NCBI RefSeq assembly: GCF_013874595.1
Contig: NZ_CP059431.1
Span: 1,178,001-1,242,000 of the forward strand
Source: Flavobacterium sp. xlx-214
GTDB lineage: Bacteria > Bacteroidota > Bacteroidia > Flavobacteriales > Flavobacteriaceae
DNA: 64,000 bases
Direction: 5' to 3'
The translations under genes and the position numbers were made by a program. Positions 38,913 through 48,320 of the stretch are shown piece by piece (the first letter of the stretch is position 1; every line of letters begins with the position of its first letter). The notes beneath the pieces are model-generated. The model searched no databases. It was not told the origin of the DNA and worked only from the letters and a program-made list of their open reading frames with translations.

Positions 38913-40109
38913 TTAAGAAGATTTCTTTTTCTCTGATTGATATAAGTGCCACACATTTACCTGTTCTTTTCTGCCTTTGGTAACCATTTTGGTATAAAAG
39001 TTTGCTTTGCGCTTTGCTTTTTTATCAAGTGTTTTGTTAAGTTGGTTCAAAAGTTTAATCCAATACTTAGCTTTGCTGTAGGGTAGTCCTAAAGCGGCTC
39101 TACTTTTTGTGCCAAGTAGTACTTCATTATACCCTAAATTGGTTTTTTGTACAAACCATTTCATAAAAGTGTTTTTTGTAAACTGCACCTTTAAGGGTTC
39201 TTGATACAAAGCATAAGCAAGCGCTTTAGAATCATCGTCAATACCTTTTTGGGTTTTGCTCCATAAATACAAACTATAAGCAGCATCTTCAGCGGTATCA
39301 GGCAATAATTCTATAGGTATACCTAGCAAGTACCCCACGTATTTCCATAAATGTAAGGTACCTTTGGTTTCTTCTTGGGTAGGAGCAAGCTGTAGTTTAG
39401 CTAATCCATCCATAAAGGCAATAGAAAAACCTAAATTGGTTGCTACCATATCCCAAATGTTAATAGGTTTGCCCCATAAGTTTTCATCCCATTGTGTTGT
39501 TTTTTCGATGGATATTCTAGAAAACGAGTGTATAATGCGCGTTAGTAAAACACTTACAAGTCCATTTTTAGTCGGTTTCAATCCATCAATTTCGGTCACA
39601 TACATCCAAAAGTCTACCGTATCAGCCAAACGTTTAACAGCCCCTTTTTTTAAAGCTTCGGTAAAAATTAAAGGCTTGTTAATGGCCGATGATTCATAAC
39701 CACCCATTAAACAGTAGTTACGTAAGACCGATAATGCTGATGTACCACAACGATTACAATAAGCTGCGCCTGCATTAATAACATCAAACTGCACCCAATT
39801 AGGTACATTGGTAAACATGGCAAACAAGGTAATGGTTTCTTTACTTAATGTGTTGGCATTTTGTGGGTAATTATGATAGTGTGTCATTAGCAACTGTATG
39901 CCTTTTTGTAAACCATTTGGTAGTAGGTATTCTGTAGCAACGGCATCGCCTAAGGTGTCTACTTCAAAATAATAAGGTATCCATTGGTTGCTATCAGCAA
40001 TGTTTGGTTGGGTAGGCAAGAGGTGAGGTAGTAAATTGTTGGGTTGTTTTTCCCAATAACTAGTAAATGCGTTGTTGGCGTTTTGTATGTGACGTGCTGG
40101 AATGTTCAT
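38913..40109 (-). CDS. MpaB/rubber oxygenase-like (DUF2236) protein
   Basis: The 398-residue protein has no signal peptide. Features of the MpaB-like oxygenase family (haem-binding, rubber oxygenase and mycophenolic acid pathway relatives) include FEVDTLGDAVATEYLLPNGL near the start of the domain and FTNVPNWVQFDVINAGAAY. The real substrate in bacteria is unknown. ATG at 40109 is used; the upstream TTG at 40124 lies in the T-run of the nuo terminator. The 22-bp array lies 28 nt beyond its stop. Confidence 0.75.
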   Translation of the reverse strand: MNIPARHIQNANNAFTSYWEKQPNNLLPHLLPTQPNIADSNQWIPYYFEVDTLGDAVATEYLLPNGLQKGIQLLMTHYHNYPQNANTLSKETITLFAMFTNVPNWVQFDVINAGAAYCNRCGTSALSVLRNYCLMGGYESSAINKPLIFTEALKKGAVKRLADTVDFWMYVTEIDGLKPTKNGLVSVLLTRIIHSFSRISIEKTTQWDENLWGKPINIWDMVATNLGFSIAFMDGLAKLQLAPTQEETKGTLHLWKYVGYLLGIPIELLPDTAEDAAYSLYLWSKTQKGIDDDSKALAYALYQEPLKVQFTKNTFMKWFVQKTNLGYNEVLLGTKSRAALGLPYSKAKYWIKLLNQLNKTLDKKAKRKANFYTKMVTKGRKEQVNVWHLYQSEKKKSS

Positions 40110-40121
40110 GTATCTAAGGTA

Positions 40122-40155
40122 CAAAAAAAGTCGACTTGAATTCCAAGTCGACTTT
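40122..40155 (-). terminator. Terminator of the nuo operon
   Basis: AAAGTCGACTTG and CAAGTCGACTTT form a 12-bp perfect stem with a 5-nt loop, followed by T residues on the minus strand, 34 nt after the nuoN stop. Confidence 0.9.
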
Positions 40156-40188
40156 CATCATTAACAATAAAAAAATGATTAACTAAAA

Positions 40189-41562
40189 TTAAAATAAATC
40201 TATAATGATGGATGGGCAAAATCCAATAATTAAATTAATAACAATAGCGGTAATTGCCACTACAGTGTACATATGGTTTTGCGGATATACCGTTTTGGCA
40301 TCGCTTGTTTTATATGTAAACATGGTAATAATTACCTTAAAGTAATAGTAAATACTAATAATTGATGTTATAACAGCTATAATAACCATTACATAGTAGC
40401 CTTGGTTTAATGCTTCTGTAAACAAGAACAATTTACCAAAGAACCCTGCAAGTATAGGTATACCTGCCATAGATAATAAAGCTAATGATAAGGTTACTGC
40501 CAATACTGGTTTGTGTTTTGCAAAACCGCGGAAGTGCATAATTAACTCTTCTTGTTTGTCTTGGCACACATACAGTATTACACTAAACGCAGCTATACCA
40601 GAAATAGCATAAGCAAGCATGTAGTAAAACAAATGTGCTTCAGCATTTTTACCTAATAAAATAGCCATTAACATAAAACCAGCATGTGATATACCAGAGT
40701 AAGCCATTAAACGTTTAATATTGTTTTGTTTTAATGCCATTACGTTACCTACAATTAGGGTAATAACAATTAAAAAGGCAATTAGGTTGCTAAAGTTAGC
40801 TGGCATTGATGGGAAGAATACCAAGCTTATTTTGTAGAATGCACCAACAGCAGCCACCTTTGCAAGGGTACTCATGGTAGTTGTTGTAAGCAATGGTGCG
40901 CCTTGGTATACATCAGGAGCCCAAAAGTGGAAAGGAAATGCTGCTATCTTAAACAACAAACCTACCAATAGCATTACAAACCCAACCATAAACCATTTTG
41001 GCATGGCCAACTGTGTGCTTGCTAATACAATTTGATCGATATCAAACGATGCTGTTGCGCCGTAGATTAAAGCAATACCGAATAAGATGAATCCTGATGC
41101 GAATGATCCCATAAGGAAATACTTCATACCCGATTCGTTACTTTTGATATTGGTTCTATCACTACCTGCTAAAACATATAAGGTAATTGATAAGATTTCT
41201 AAGCCCATAAAGAACATTACCATGTTACCAAAAGATACCATGCAATAGGCGCCAATTAGTAAAAAGATCTTTAATGAGGTATAGTCTGATATTTTGTCGT
41301 AGTGTTCTTTATAAAAAGCTTGTCCTAAAGCTACAATAAAGTAGGTTAGTACAATAAACAAGGCATTAAAAAGTACGGTTGTTTTGTTTACAACAATCAT
41401 GTTGTTGTAGAAAGATTGTGTAGTGTCTAAATCAAGCCAATTCAATCCAAAAGCAACCATTAAACCAATTAAAGTTAACGGAACAATGCCTTTTCTTAGG
41501 TTAATAATTTCTAAGACTAATATAAGAACTGCTAATGAAGCTAAAGCTATTAATGTACTCAT
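40189..41562 (-). CDS. nuoN: NADH-quinone oxidoreductase subunit N
   Basis: This is one of the three antiporter-like proton-pumping membrane subunits of complex I. The 457-residue protein has about 14 membrane helices and conserved charged residues within helices (for example LLFKIAAFPFHFWAPDVYQG, and KRLMAYSGISHAGF). It is the last gene of the operon, 24 nt after nuoM, and is followed by a strong terminator. Confidence 0.96.
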   Translation of the reverse strand: MSTLIALASLAVLILVLEIINLRKGIVPLTLIGLMVAFGLNWLDLDTTQSFYNNMIVVNKTTVLFNALFIVLTYFIVALGQAFYKEHYDKISDYTSLKIFLLIGAYCMVSFGNMVMFFMGLEILSITLYVLAGSDRTNIKSNESGMKYFLMGSFASGFILFGIALIYGATASFDIDQIVLASTQLAMPKWFMVGFVMLLVGLLFKIAAFPFHFWAPDVYQGAPLLTTTTMSTLAKVAAVGAFYKISLVFFPSMPANFSNLIAFLIVITLIVGNVMALKQNNIKRLMAYSGISHAGFMLMAILLGKNAEAHLFYYMLAYAISGIAAFSVILYVCQDKQEELIMHFRGFAKHKPVLAVTLSLALLSMAGIPILAGFFGKLFLFTEALNQGYYVMVIIAVITSIISIYYYFKVIITMFTYKTSDAKTVYPQNHMYTVVAITAIVINLIIGFCPSIIIDLF

Positions 41563-41586
41563 AGTTTAAATTTTCTCTGTTCTTTA

Positions 41587-42993
41587 TTAAATGAATAAAT
41601 CGGTTAATAATTTAGGATAGATACCCAAACCAATTAAAACCACACATATAATTCCTAAAACTACATACTCTTTTGTAGTTACTTCAGAAAACACTTTGGT
41701 TGAAGGCGTGCCTAACACTGCATTTTGAAACATCTTTAACATGTAGTAAGCTCCAAGAATGATGGATGTACCTGCAAACAAAGCATATAAAAGCTCTTTT
41801 TCTGATAAAGCAAACAATAAAGTGAACTCACCAATGAATCCAAATGTTCCTGGTAAACCAATAGATGCAAACAAAATGATTAAGAAGAACGTAGTAAACT
41901 TAGGAGCTTGTGAACGAATACCGCCCATGTCTTTAATCATATACGTATCGTATCGGTTGTGAATAATATCAGCTAAGTAAAACAAACCAACCACAACAAA
42001 CCCGTGTGCTACCATTTGTATAATAGCACCTTGGTAACCTGTAGCGTTGCCAATATAAGCACCCGCAGCAATTAAACCAACGTGTGCCATTGATGAATAC
42101 GCTAATAAACGCTTTAAGTTATCAGAACGTAATGCAATTAACGACGCATATATAATGCCAATAATACACAATACAATAATGGTATTCATAATACTTTGCG
42201 ATACATTACCTGCAATAGGCATTTGCCAACGTAAGATAGAGTAAACTCCCATTTTTAACATGATACCCGAAAGTAACATAGTGCCAATAGTTGGTGCTTT
42301 TTCGTACGTATTTGCCTGCCAAGTATGTAAAGGAAACACGGGTATTTTAATACCATACGCCAAAAAGAAAGCTAAGAAAATATAGTTAGCCTCTTTGGTT
42401 GTAAGCATAGCTTTAGATAAATCGGCCCAAGCAAAGCTTCCTGTTTTAGTATATAAGTACGCAAAGGCAGCTAACATAAACAACGAGCCAGCAAAAGTGT
42501 AAATAAAGAAGGTAATCATCACACGTTTACGCACTATCCATTCGTCGCTTCCCCATAACAATCCAATAAAGAAAATAGGTAATAAAGCCAACTCCCAGAA
42601 AATATAGTATACCAAACCATCTTGTGCTAAGAAAGTTCCTGCCATAGCAAACGCCATAAACAACACCAAAGCATATAATTGATTCGCTTTTGAATACAAC
42701 GTATTGAACGATGCTAATATAATAATAGGCAAAAGCAACGTAGTTAATAACAACATGGTTAAACTTAAACCATCAACCACAAACGATAATGATATGTTTG
42801 GGTTCGAAATCCATTGCTGTACAAAAGAAATATTGCTTCCGTTTAAGTAATCAAACGTTAAAATTAAAGCAATAACAGCGTTAATTAAACTGGTTACTAA
42901 AGCAATTTTGCCAGCGTTTTTAGCATTAGATGCCAATGTAGCACCAGCTCCTAAAATATAAATAAGTAAAATAATAATACAATTCATCGCCAT
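41587..42993 (-). CDS. nuoM: NADH-quinone oxidoreductase subunit M
   Basis: This is a second antiporter-like subunit of complex I. The 468-residue protein is almost entirely hydrophobic. Motifs include IKIPVFPLHTWQANTYEKAP and the KRLLAYSSMAHVGLI loop. I start at the ATG at 42993, 4 nt after the nuoL stop; the open frame runs upstream into nuoL, but that would overlap by 44 nt. A second ATG lies two codons further in. Confidence 0.95.
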   Translation of the reverse strand: MAMNCIIILLIYILGAGATLASNAKNAGKIALVTSLINAVIALILTFDYLNGSNISFVQQWISNPNISLSFVVDGLSLTMLLLTTLLLPIIILASFNTLYSKANQLYALVLFMAFAMAGTFLAQDGLVYYIFWELALLPIFFIGLLWGSDEWIVRKRVMITFFIYTFAGSLFMLAAFAYLYTKTGSFAWADLSKAMLTTKEANYIFLAFFLAYGIKIPVFPLHTWQANTYEKAPTIGTMLLSGIMLKMGVYSILRWQMPIAGNVSQSIMNTIIVLCIIGIIYASLIALRSDNLKRLLAYSSMAHVGLIAAGAYIGNATGYQGAIIQMVAHGFVVVGLFYLADIIHNRYDTYMIKDMGGIRSQAPKFTTFFLIILFASIGLPGTFGFIGEFTLLFALSEKELLYALFAGTSIILGAYYMLKMFQNAVLGTPSTKVFSEVTTKEYVVLGIICVVLIGLGIYPKLLTDLFI

Positions 42994-42997
42994 AAGT

Positions 42998-44869
42998 TTA
43001 GTAACACATAAATAAATAATACAACAAGCCACAAACACCAATTACAAAGGCAAATAAATACAAGCCAATGTTACCGTTTTGTGCTTTTTTACCTTGATAA
43101 GATAGTTCTGATGGAATACGACCAAAAGAAAGAACAACACCATTTATTAAGGCATCAATCTGATTTTTAAAGAACGATCCAAAGAAGTTTAATGGCTGTA
43201 TAATTAAAAATTGATAGATATCGTCTAAATAATATTTGTTTACAAACAATTTTTGTAAACCTGATACATTGTTATCGTTAACAGGTACTTGTTTGTTTTT
43301 AATGTATTTTGCGTATGCTATGAATAAACCAATTAAGGCACCTACAACAGCTAAGCCCATTAACATATATTCGGTAGTACCTAATGTATGAGGATGCGAT
43401 GCTGCGTTGTTCTTAATTACTGGTTTTAAAAACTCGTTTAACCAACTGTTACCAGGAATGCTAATAATACCACCAACTGCTGCTAAAACAGCTAAAATAA
43501 TTAATGGTAATGTCATAGCACTTGGACTCTCGTGTAAATGACTCTCTTGTTCTTTAGTGCCTCTAAATTTATTGAAGAAGGTTAAGAACAACAATCTAAA
43601 CATATAAAAAGCTGTTAAGATAGATGCTAAACTTGCAACAACCCATAATACAATATTGTTATGGAAAGCAGTTAATAAGATTTCATCTTTAGAAAAGAAA
43701 CCTGATAACGGCGGAAAGCCTGAAATAGCTAAGGTTGATATGAAAAACGTTAAGTATGTTATTTTCATGTGCGATTTTAAACCACCCATGTGTCGCATAT
43801 CTTGTTCGCCACCAATTGCGTGAATAACAGATCCTGAACCTAAGAATAAACAAGCTTTAAAGAACGCGTGTGTTATTACATGAAAAACAGCTATTTCATA
43901 TGCGCCTAAACCTAATGCTAAAAACATTAAACCTAATTGCGATACGGTTGAATATGCTAATACTTTTTTAATATCGTTTTGTACCAAAGCAATGGTTGCT
44001 GCCATAAGCGCTGTAACAGCACCTATTACTGCAATAATGTGTTGTACATTTGGAGTTAAATCGAACAAAAAGTTTAAACGGGTAATCATAAAGATACCTG
44101 CAGTAACCATGGTAGCCGCGTGAATTAAAGCCGATACAGGTGTTGGTCCTGCCATTGCGTCTGGTAACCAAGTGTACAATGGTAATTGCGCACTTTTACC
44201 TGTTGCCGCAATAAAGAACGCCATAGTAGCAATACCTAAAGTAGGCGCTAAATAACTTTGCTCTTGTAAGGCTACAAAATCTAAGGTGTGGAATAAATAA
44301 CCTGTAACAAAAATACCAATTAAGAAACCTAAATCACCAATACGGTTCATAATAAAGGCTTTCTTAGCTGCATTGTTATAATCTTGATTTTTATACCAGA
44401 ACCCAATTAATAAGTACGAGCATAATCCTACACCTTCCCAACCAATAAACATCATGGCTAAGTTGCTTCCTGTTACTAAAATCAACATAAAGAAAACAAA
44501 GAAGTTTAGGTAGGTAAAGAATTTTGAGAAATTCTCATCATCGTGCATGTAGCTTGTTGAGTACAAGTGTATCAACGTACCAATACCTGTTATAAACAAC
44601 AACCATAATGCAGCTAATTGATCAAAGTAAAATCCAAAATCAACTGAAAAATAAGTGAATTTCATCCATTCAAATAAAACCACTTTAACAGGCTCTAGCG
44701 AACCTTGTATGTAGGCAAAAAAGATACATGATGTTACAAACGATGCTGCAATAGCTAACGTTGCAATAGCACCCGATACTTTTTTGCTTAAGTGTTTGCC
44801 CCAAAATCCGTTGATTAATGTACCAACTAAAGGGAAAATCAGCGTAAGTAATAATATAGTTGTGCTCAT
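42998..44869 (-). CDS. nuoL: NADH-quinone oxidoreductase subunit L
   Basis: This is the largest antiporter-like subunit of complex I, with the long lateral helix at its C-terminus. Motifs include GWEGVGLCSYLLIGFWYKN, TGKSAQLPLYTWLPDAMAGP and SALIHAATMVTAGIFMITR. Length of 623 residues is normal. It begins one base after nuoK ends. Confidence 0.97.
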   Translation of the reverse strand: MSTTILLLTLIFPLVGTLINGFWGKHLSKKVSGAIATLAIAASFVTSCIFFAYIQGSLEPVKVVLFEWMKFTYFSVDFGFYFDQLAALWLLFITGIGTLIHLYSTSYMHDDENFSKFFTYLNFFVFFMLILVTGSNLAMMFIGWEGVGLCSYLLIGFWYKNQDYNNAAKKAFIMNRIGDLGFLIGIFVTGYLFHTLDFVALQEQSYLAPTLGIATMAFFIAATGKSAQLPLYTWLPDAMAGPTPVSALIHAATMVTAGIFMITRLNFLFDLTPNVQHIIAVIGAVTALMAATIALVQNDIKKVLAYSTVSQLGLMFLALGLGAYEIAVFHVITHAFFKACLFLGSGSVIHAIGGEQDMRHMGGLKSHMKITYLTFFISTLAISGFPPLSGFFSKDEILLTAFHNNIVLWVVASLASILTAFYMFRLLFLTFFNKFRGTKEQESHLHESPSAMTLPLIILAVLAAVGGIISIPGNSWLNEFLKPVIKNNAASHPHTLGTTEYMLMGLAVVGALIGLFIAYAKYIKNKQVPVNDNNVSGLQKLFVNKYYLDDIYQFLIIQPLNFFGSFFKNQIDALINGVVLSFGRIPSELSYQGKKAQNGNIGLYLFAFVIGVCGLLYYLFMCY

Positions 44870-44870
44870 G

Positions 44871-45191
44871 CTATCCTTTTAAATTTTTAAGTTTATCAAT
44901 ATCAATTGATCCAATGTTTCTGTAAATGGCTACTAAAATGGCTAAACCAATAGCAACTTCGGCAGCGGCAACAGCCATTGTAAAGAATACAAATACTTGC
45001 CCGTTGGCATCTTCGTGATATGTTGAAAAAGCAACCAATAATAAGTTAGCTGCGTTTAGCATAATTTCAATCGACATAAACATAACAATAGCGTTTCTGC
45101 GATATAAAATACCAAATGCACCAATACTAAAAAGAATAATACTTAAGTAAATGTATTGGTCTATGCCTATTTGTTGTAAAACATGTTCCAT
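44871..45191 (-). CDS. nuoK: NADH-quinone oxidoreductase subunit K
   Basis: This is a small membrane subunit of complex I. The 106-residue protein has three helices with the conserved membrane-embedded glutamates (SIEIMLNAANL, AAAEVAIGLAI). It is separated by one base from nuoJ and nuoL. Confidence 0.96.
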   Translation of the reverse strand: MEHVLQQIGIDQYIYLSIILFSIGAFGILYRRNAIVMFMSIEIMLNAANLLLVAFSTYHEDANGQVFVFFTMAVAAAEVAIGLAILVAIYRNIGSIDIDKLKNLKG

Positions 45192-45192
45192 A

Positions 45193-45699
45193 CTATGCTG
45201 TTTTTTTATCTTTTTTAGAAATTAATACAGCTCCAATCATAGCCATTAGTAGTAATACCGCTGCCATTTCAAAAGGAACTACAAATTCGTTTAACAATAC
45301 TTTTCCTAATACTTGAATTGATTGGAAATCTACACCTGTATCTGCGTAGGTTTCTAATGCCGGTGCTGTTTGTGCTAAAGCACTTACCAAGAAGAAACCA
45401 ATTAAGCAAAAACAAACCGTTGCAATGATTTTGGTAACCACAGGTTTTGATATTTCATCGCTTATGTTCAAGTTCATTAACATGATGGTAAACAACATTA
45501 AAATCATAATAGCACCCGAATACACAATAATGTGTACCATGGCTAAAAATTGCGAATTTAATAAAGCATAATGTCCTGCAATGCTAAAGAAACATACCAC
45601 TAACCAAATAGCACTATGTATTGGGTTTTTAGAAAGAATGGTTAAGAACGCGCTTCCTAAAGTAACTGCCGAAAGAATATAAAATAAAATCTCTACCAT
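45193..45699 (-). CDS. nuoJ: NADH-quinone oxidoreductase subunit J
   Basis: This is a membrane subunit of complex I with about five helices in 168 residues. HIIVYSGAIMILMLFTIMLM is the conserved third helix. It lies 2 nt after nuoI and one base before nuoK. Confidence 0.96.
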   Translation of the reverse strand: MVEILFYILSAVTLGSAFLTILSKNPIHSAIWLVVCFFSIAGHYALLNSQFLAMVHIIVYSGAIMILMLFTIMLMNLNISDEISKPVVTKIIATVCFCLIGFFLVSALAQTAPALETYADTGVDFQSIQVLGKVLLNEFVVPFEMAAVLLLMAMIGAVLISKKDKKTA

Positions 45700-45701
45700 T
45701 T

Positions 45702-46241
45702 TTATTCTGATTTTGCAGTGTTACGTATTGCTTGTTCTAAAGGCATTACCAATTGTTCTTTACCAAAAATAAAATGCTCACGAGAAGTATCTGCTTTTAC
45801 TATTTTTTTTGATGTTGTTAGATAGATGGCTTGTTTAGGACAAGCTTCTTCGCACAAACCACAGTAAATACAACGCAACATATTAATTTCATATATTTCG
45901 GCGTATTTTTCTTCGCGGTACAAATGTTTTTCTTCAGGTGTACGTTCTGCCGCTTTCATAGTAATGGCTTCTGCAGGACAAGACAACGCACATAAACCAC
46001 AAGCGGTACAACGTTCTCTACCTTCTTCATCGCGCATTAACATATGTTGTCCGCGATATACAGGACTAAACGGACGCGTTTCTTCAGGATAACTAATGGT
46101 AACTTTCTTTTTAAACATATGTTTTAAAGTAGTTGCCATACCACCAGCAATAGCACCAATGTACAAGCGCTCGCCTAAGGTCATTTCTTTATTAGAAACC
46201 TGCTTCTTTCTACCTGATAAGGATGTATTTTGAATAGACAT
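45702..46241 (-). CDS. nuoI: NADH-quinone oxidoreductase subunit I
   Basis: This subunit carries two 4Fe-4S clusters (N6a, N6b) linking the peripheral arm to NuoB. Both ferredoxin motifs are intact: CTACGLCALSCP and CIYCGLCEEACP. Length is 179 residues. It lies 12 nt after nuoH. Confidence 0.97.
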   Translation of the reverse strand: MSIQNTSLSGRKKQVSNKEMTLGERLYIGAIAGGMATTLKHMFKKKVTISYPEETRPFSPVYRGQHMLMRDEEGRERCTACGLCALSCPAEAITMKAAERTPEEKHLYREEKYAEIYEINMLRCIYCGLCEEACPKQAIYLTTSKKIVKADTSREHFIFGKEQLVMPLEQAIRNTAKSE

Positions 46242-46253
46242 AATTTCTATTTT

Positions 46254-47285
46254 TTATCGATTTAATAATAACACTACCGCAGTAACTACAATATTTAAAA
46301 TAGCTAAAGGGATTAATGTTTTCCAACCTAAATTCATTAATTGATCGTAACGGAAACGAGGAATCGTCCAACGAACCCACATATACAAGAAAATGAAGAA
46401 ACAAATTTTAATAAACAATACGGCAATACCAATAATGTTTGCAGTGTTTTCTCCCCAATTTTCTGCAGCCCATGTCATTCCAGGGTAATTGTAAGCTCCT
46501 AAATATAGAACTGCTAATAAAGTAGATGAAATGAACATAGCAGCATATTCAGCGAATAAGAAGAATCCCATACGCATTGATGAATACTCTGTGTGGTAAC
46601 CACCAATTAACTCTTGTTCACATTCTGCTAAATCAAACGGCGTTCTATTGGTTTCTGCGAATGAACATATTAAGAAAATAAAGAATCCTAAAGGTTGATA
46701 GAAAATATTCCAATGCATTTCATGTTGCCCAGCCGCAATATCGCTTAAGCTCATAGAACTGTGCATCATTAAAATAGCTACAATAGACAATCCCATAGCA
46801 ATTTCATAAGAAATCATCTGAGAAGCTACACGCATGGCACTAATTAAGGAATATTTGTTGTTTGATGCCCAGCCACCAATCATAATACCGTAAACACTTA
46901 CCGAAAGTACAGCGAAAACATACAACATAGCTACGTTAATATCCGCAGCTTGTAAGATTACTTTTCTACCTGCAATTTCTAATGTTTTGCCCCACGGAAT
47001 AACCGCTGAGGTCATTAACGCCATGGTCATAGAAATGAATGGTCCTAATACAAACAAAAAAGTGTTTGGTGTGTTAGGCATGAATTCTTCTTTAGCAAAA
47101 AGTTTTAAACCATCGGCTAAAGGTTGTAACATACCACCTGGTCCTGCACGGTTTGGACCTCTGCGATCCTGTATCCATGCAGCAATTTTACGCTCGGCTA
47201 ATGTACAGTACATGGCAAAAAGCATCGTAATAGCAAATACTGCTACAATAATGATGCTTTTTTCTATAATGATTGCTTCTTCCAT
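46254..47285 (-). CDS. nuoH: NADH-quinone oxidoreductase subunit H
   Basis: This membrane subunit forms part of the quinone-binding cavity. The 343-residue protein has eight helices and conserved loops AERKIAAWIQDRRGPNRAGP and NRTPFDLAECEQELIGGYHT. It lies 2 nt after nuoG. Confidence 0.97.
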   Translation of the reverse strand: MEEAIIIEKSIIIVAVFAITMLFAMYCTLAERKIAAWIQDRRGPNRAGPGGMLQPLADGLKLFAKEEFMPNTPNTFLFVLGPFISMTMALMTSAVIPWGKTLEIAGRKVILQAADINVAMLYVFAVLSVSVYGIMIGGWASNNKYSLISAMRVASQMISYEIAMGLSIVAILMMHSSMSLSDIAAGQHEMHWNIFYQPLGFFIFLICSFAETNRTPFDLAECEQELIGGYHTEYSSMRMGFFLFAEYAAMFISSTLLAVLYLGAYNYPGMTWAAENWGENTANIIGIAVLFIKICFFIFLYMWVRWTIPRFRYDQLMNLGWKTLIPLAILNIVVTAVVLLLNR

Positions 47286-47287
47286 AA

Positions 47288-48310
47288 TTAACTGTTTTTA
47301 TCGGTTTTATATGGAACTTCTTTCATACTAATTTTTACACGATCTTGGTCACGACCTTCTAAGATTTGTTTCTCAGTTGCAATGGTTACTTTGTCCATTT
47401 TACGCGTGTAATTGTTTTGATTGATTACCGAGTTTTTCTCGAATTTACGAGGTCCTTCAATAACCCAATCCGAAACTTCTTTATGATCAAAACGACAAGA
47501 ATTACAAATGAATTCTTCTACTTCATGAAACTCATCTTTACGAGCCGTTACACGTTGAATTTCGTTACCAAACATCCACAACGTTGTTTTTCCACAACAT
47601 TTGTCACAATTCCTATGCGCATTGAATGGTTTGTTAAACCAAACACGTGATTTAAAACGGAAGGTTTTATCAGTTAACGCACCAACTGGGCAAACATCAA
47701 TCATATTACCCGACATTTCATGATCTATTGAAGCGGCAACATACGTTGAAATTTGTGCATGATCGCCACGATTTAAAACACCGTGATTTCTTGATCCACA
47801 AACTTGTTCTGCCGTATGTACGCAACGGTAACATAAAATACAGCGGTTCATGTGTAATTGAATTTTATCACCAATATTTTCTGGTTCAAAAGTTCTTTTC
47901 TCTTCCTTAAAACGCGTTTTTTCTAATCCGTGTTTAAACGAAAGGTTTTGTAAATCACACTCACCAGCTTGGTCACAAACAGGGCAATCTAATGGGTGAT
48001 TGATCAATAAAAACTCGGTAACTGCTTTACGAGCGTCCATAGCTCGGTCCGAAGTTTTTACTTTTACTTCCATACCATCCATAACACCTGTTTTACAAGA
48101 AGGCATCATTTTAGGCATTGGGCGAGGATCTGCTTCGCTTCCTTTTGATATTTCTACCAAACAAGCACGGCAATTTCCTCCTGTATCTTTCAGTTTAGAA
48201 TAGTAGCACATAGCAGGTGGTGCAACATCGCTGCCCAACATACGTGCAGCTTGAAGTACGGTTGTACCTGGTTCTACTTCTAATTCAAATCCGTCTATAG
48301 TAACTTTCAT
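47288..48310 (-). CDS. nuoG: NADH-quinone oxidoreductase subunit G, short form
   Basis: The 340-residue protein has the N-terminal 2Fe-2S cluster (CYYSKLKDTGGNCRAC) and the HxxxCxxCxxxxxC-type cluster site (HPLDCPVCDQAGECDL). It also has a 4Fe-4S site (CILCYRCVHTAEQVC) and a further cysteine group (CDKCCGKTT, CNSCRFDH). The large molybdopterin-like C-terminal domain of about 500 residues found in E. coli NuoG is absent. As I recall, short NuoG is normal in flavobacteria. The gene lies 10 nt after nuoF and 2 nt before nuoH, so no coding sequence is missing between them. Confidence 0.93.
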   Translation of the reverse strand: MKVTIDGFELEVEPGTTVLQAARMLGSDVAPPAMCYYSKLKDTGGNCRACLVEISKGSEADPRPMPKMMPSCKTGVMDGMEVKVKTSDRAMDARKAVTEFLLINHPLDCPVCDQAGECDLQNLSFKHGLEKTRFKEEKRTFEPENIGDKIQLHMNRCILCYRCVHTAEQVCGSRNHGVLNRGDHAQISTYVAASIDHEMSGNMIDVCPVGALTDKTFRFKSRVWFNKPFNAHRNCDKCCGKTTLWMFGNEIQRVTARKDEFHEVEEFICNSCRFDHKEVSDWVIEGPRKFEKNSVINQNNYTRKMDKVTIATEKQILEGRDQDRVKISMKEVPYKTDKNS

Positions 48311-48320
48311 AATCTATATT

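Noticed and set aside
42987..43041. Long N-terminal extension of nuoM overlapping nuoL
   Set aside because: The extended start would overlap nuoL by 44 nt; ATG at 42993 gives tight operon spacing and a normal N-terminus.
47288..48310. Frameshifted or truncated nuoG
   Set aside because: The next gene starts 2 nt later and all cluster motifs are intact, so no missing piece can be placed here.
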